From Balneolaceae bacterium (GTDB lineage: Bacteria; Bacteroidota; Rhodothermia; Balneolales; Balneolaceae), in contig SKWF01000339.1 in NCBI GenBank assembly GCA_007129085.1, positions 1 to 14,084 of the forward strand: 14,084 nucleotides of DNA, written 5' to 3'. Under the pieces are notes generated by a model that made no database searches, was not told the origin of the DNA, and saw only the letters and a list, made by a program, of their open reading frames with translations. A program made the position numbers and the translations under genes. Shown here one piece after another: positions 13,696-14,084 of this stretch (position 1 is the stretch's first letter; each line of letters opens with the position of its first letter).

Positions 13696-14084
13696 ATGAG
13701 CGAGAAAGTAAAAAATATGTTTGCCGATATTGCCGATGATTACGATCGGATAAATGGAATTCTATCTTTTGGAATTCACAATGTGTGGCGTAAGAAGACG
13801 GTATTGGAGAGTAAGGTGAAGCATGGAGATAAAGTGCTCGATTGTGCAACAGGTACCGGAGATCTTGCCATTGAGTTCAAAAAAGCCGTAGGCGATAAAG
13901 GATCTGTGCTCGGTACAGATTTTTGCAAAGAGATGATTGAACACGCTCCGGACAAAGCGGCCGACCAGCAGCTTGTTGTTGATTTTGAGGTAGCTGATGC
14001 CATGGATCTGCCCTATGATGATAATACGTTTGATGTTGCCAGTATCGCTTTTGGAATTCGTAATGTAGATGATCCGGTGGTTAG
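13696..14084 (+). CDS. ubiE: Demethylmenaquinone methyltransferase MenG/UbiE, 3' end outside window
   Basis: The first 129 codons are in the window and the frame is open to the right edge. The enzyme is an SAM-dependent class I methyltransferase that makes the last step of menaquinone synthesis. The start MSEKVKNMFADIADDYD matches the family's MFxxIAxxYD opening, followed by ILSFGIHNVWRK. The SAM-binding motif I is DCATGTGDLA at about 49-58, with the acidic GTDFCKEM at 73-80 and the DLPYDDNTFDV and AFGIRNVDD blocks further on, all diagnostic of UbiE/MenG. A good ribosome site, AGGAAG, lies four bases before the ATG. The gap of 77 bases from the phosphatase gene holds no clear terminator, so it may share the transcript. 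In a menaquinone-using Bacteroidota relative the product would be menaquinone. Confidence 0.95.
   Translation, partial: MSEKVKNMFADIADDYDRINGILSFGIHNVWRKKTVLESKVKHGDKVLDCATGTGDLAIEFKKAVGDKGSVLGTDFCKEMIEHAPDKAADQQLVVDFEVADAMDLPYDDNTFDVASIAFGIRNVDDPVV

Overview
The window looks like a chromosomal housekeeping region from a bacterium of the Bacteroidota/Balneolota (FCB) lineage. This is inferred from the gene set: a DUF2723 (GT117-type) membrane protein, a menaquinone methyltransferase, a PgpH-type HD phosphodiesterase and weak or missing Shine-Dalgarno sequences before most genes. A Na+/proline symporter and acid-rich proteins hint at a saline habitat. No tRNA, rRNA, mobile element, CRISPR array or phage gene was seen. 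No gene-free stretch exceeds about 230 bases.

Layout. (1) 1-2537, minus: a long DUF2723 multi-pass membrane protein, cut by the left window edge. (2) 2709-2755: a strong intrinsic terminator for the gene to its right. (3) 2770-4355, minus: a two-cistron unit made of a 38-residue single-helix membrane microprotein whose stop codon overlaps the start of a PutP-type Na+/proline symporter. (4) 4541-4918, plus: a small acidic lipoprotein with its own well-formed promoter. (5) 4929-11449, minus: a four-gene block, transcribed in the order RodZ-like HTH/transmembrane protein, ligA, PgpH-like HD phosphodiesterase, xerD. (6) 11587-14084, plus: comF, a four-helix membrane protein of unknown function, a histidine phosphatase, and menG/ubiE, which is cut by the right window edge.

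How the genes relate. The four-gene minus block combines cell shape or envelope sensing (RodZ-like), DNA ligation (ligA), probable c-di-AMP breakdown (PgpH-like) and chromosome dimer resolution (xerD). Gaps of 12, 110 and 0 nt suggest one transcription unit, possibly with an extra promoter in the 110-nt gap. The plus-strand block starts from the divergent region at 11450-11586. Its unknown membrane gene and the phosphatase are separated by one base, so they are probably translationally coupled. The most notable item is the microprotein fused by a 4-base stop/start overlap to the symporter: it is too short for routine gene calling and looks like a small transporter subunit. Everything else is recognisable core metabolism and cell-cycle machinery. 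I do not see strong evidence for a novel multi-gene system here.
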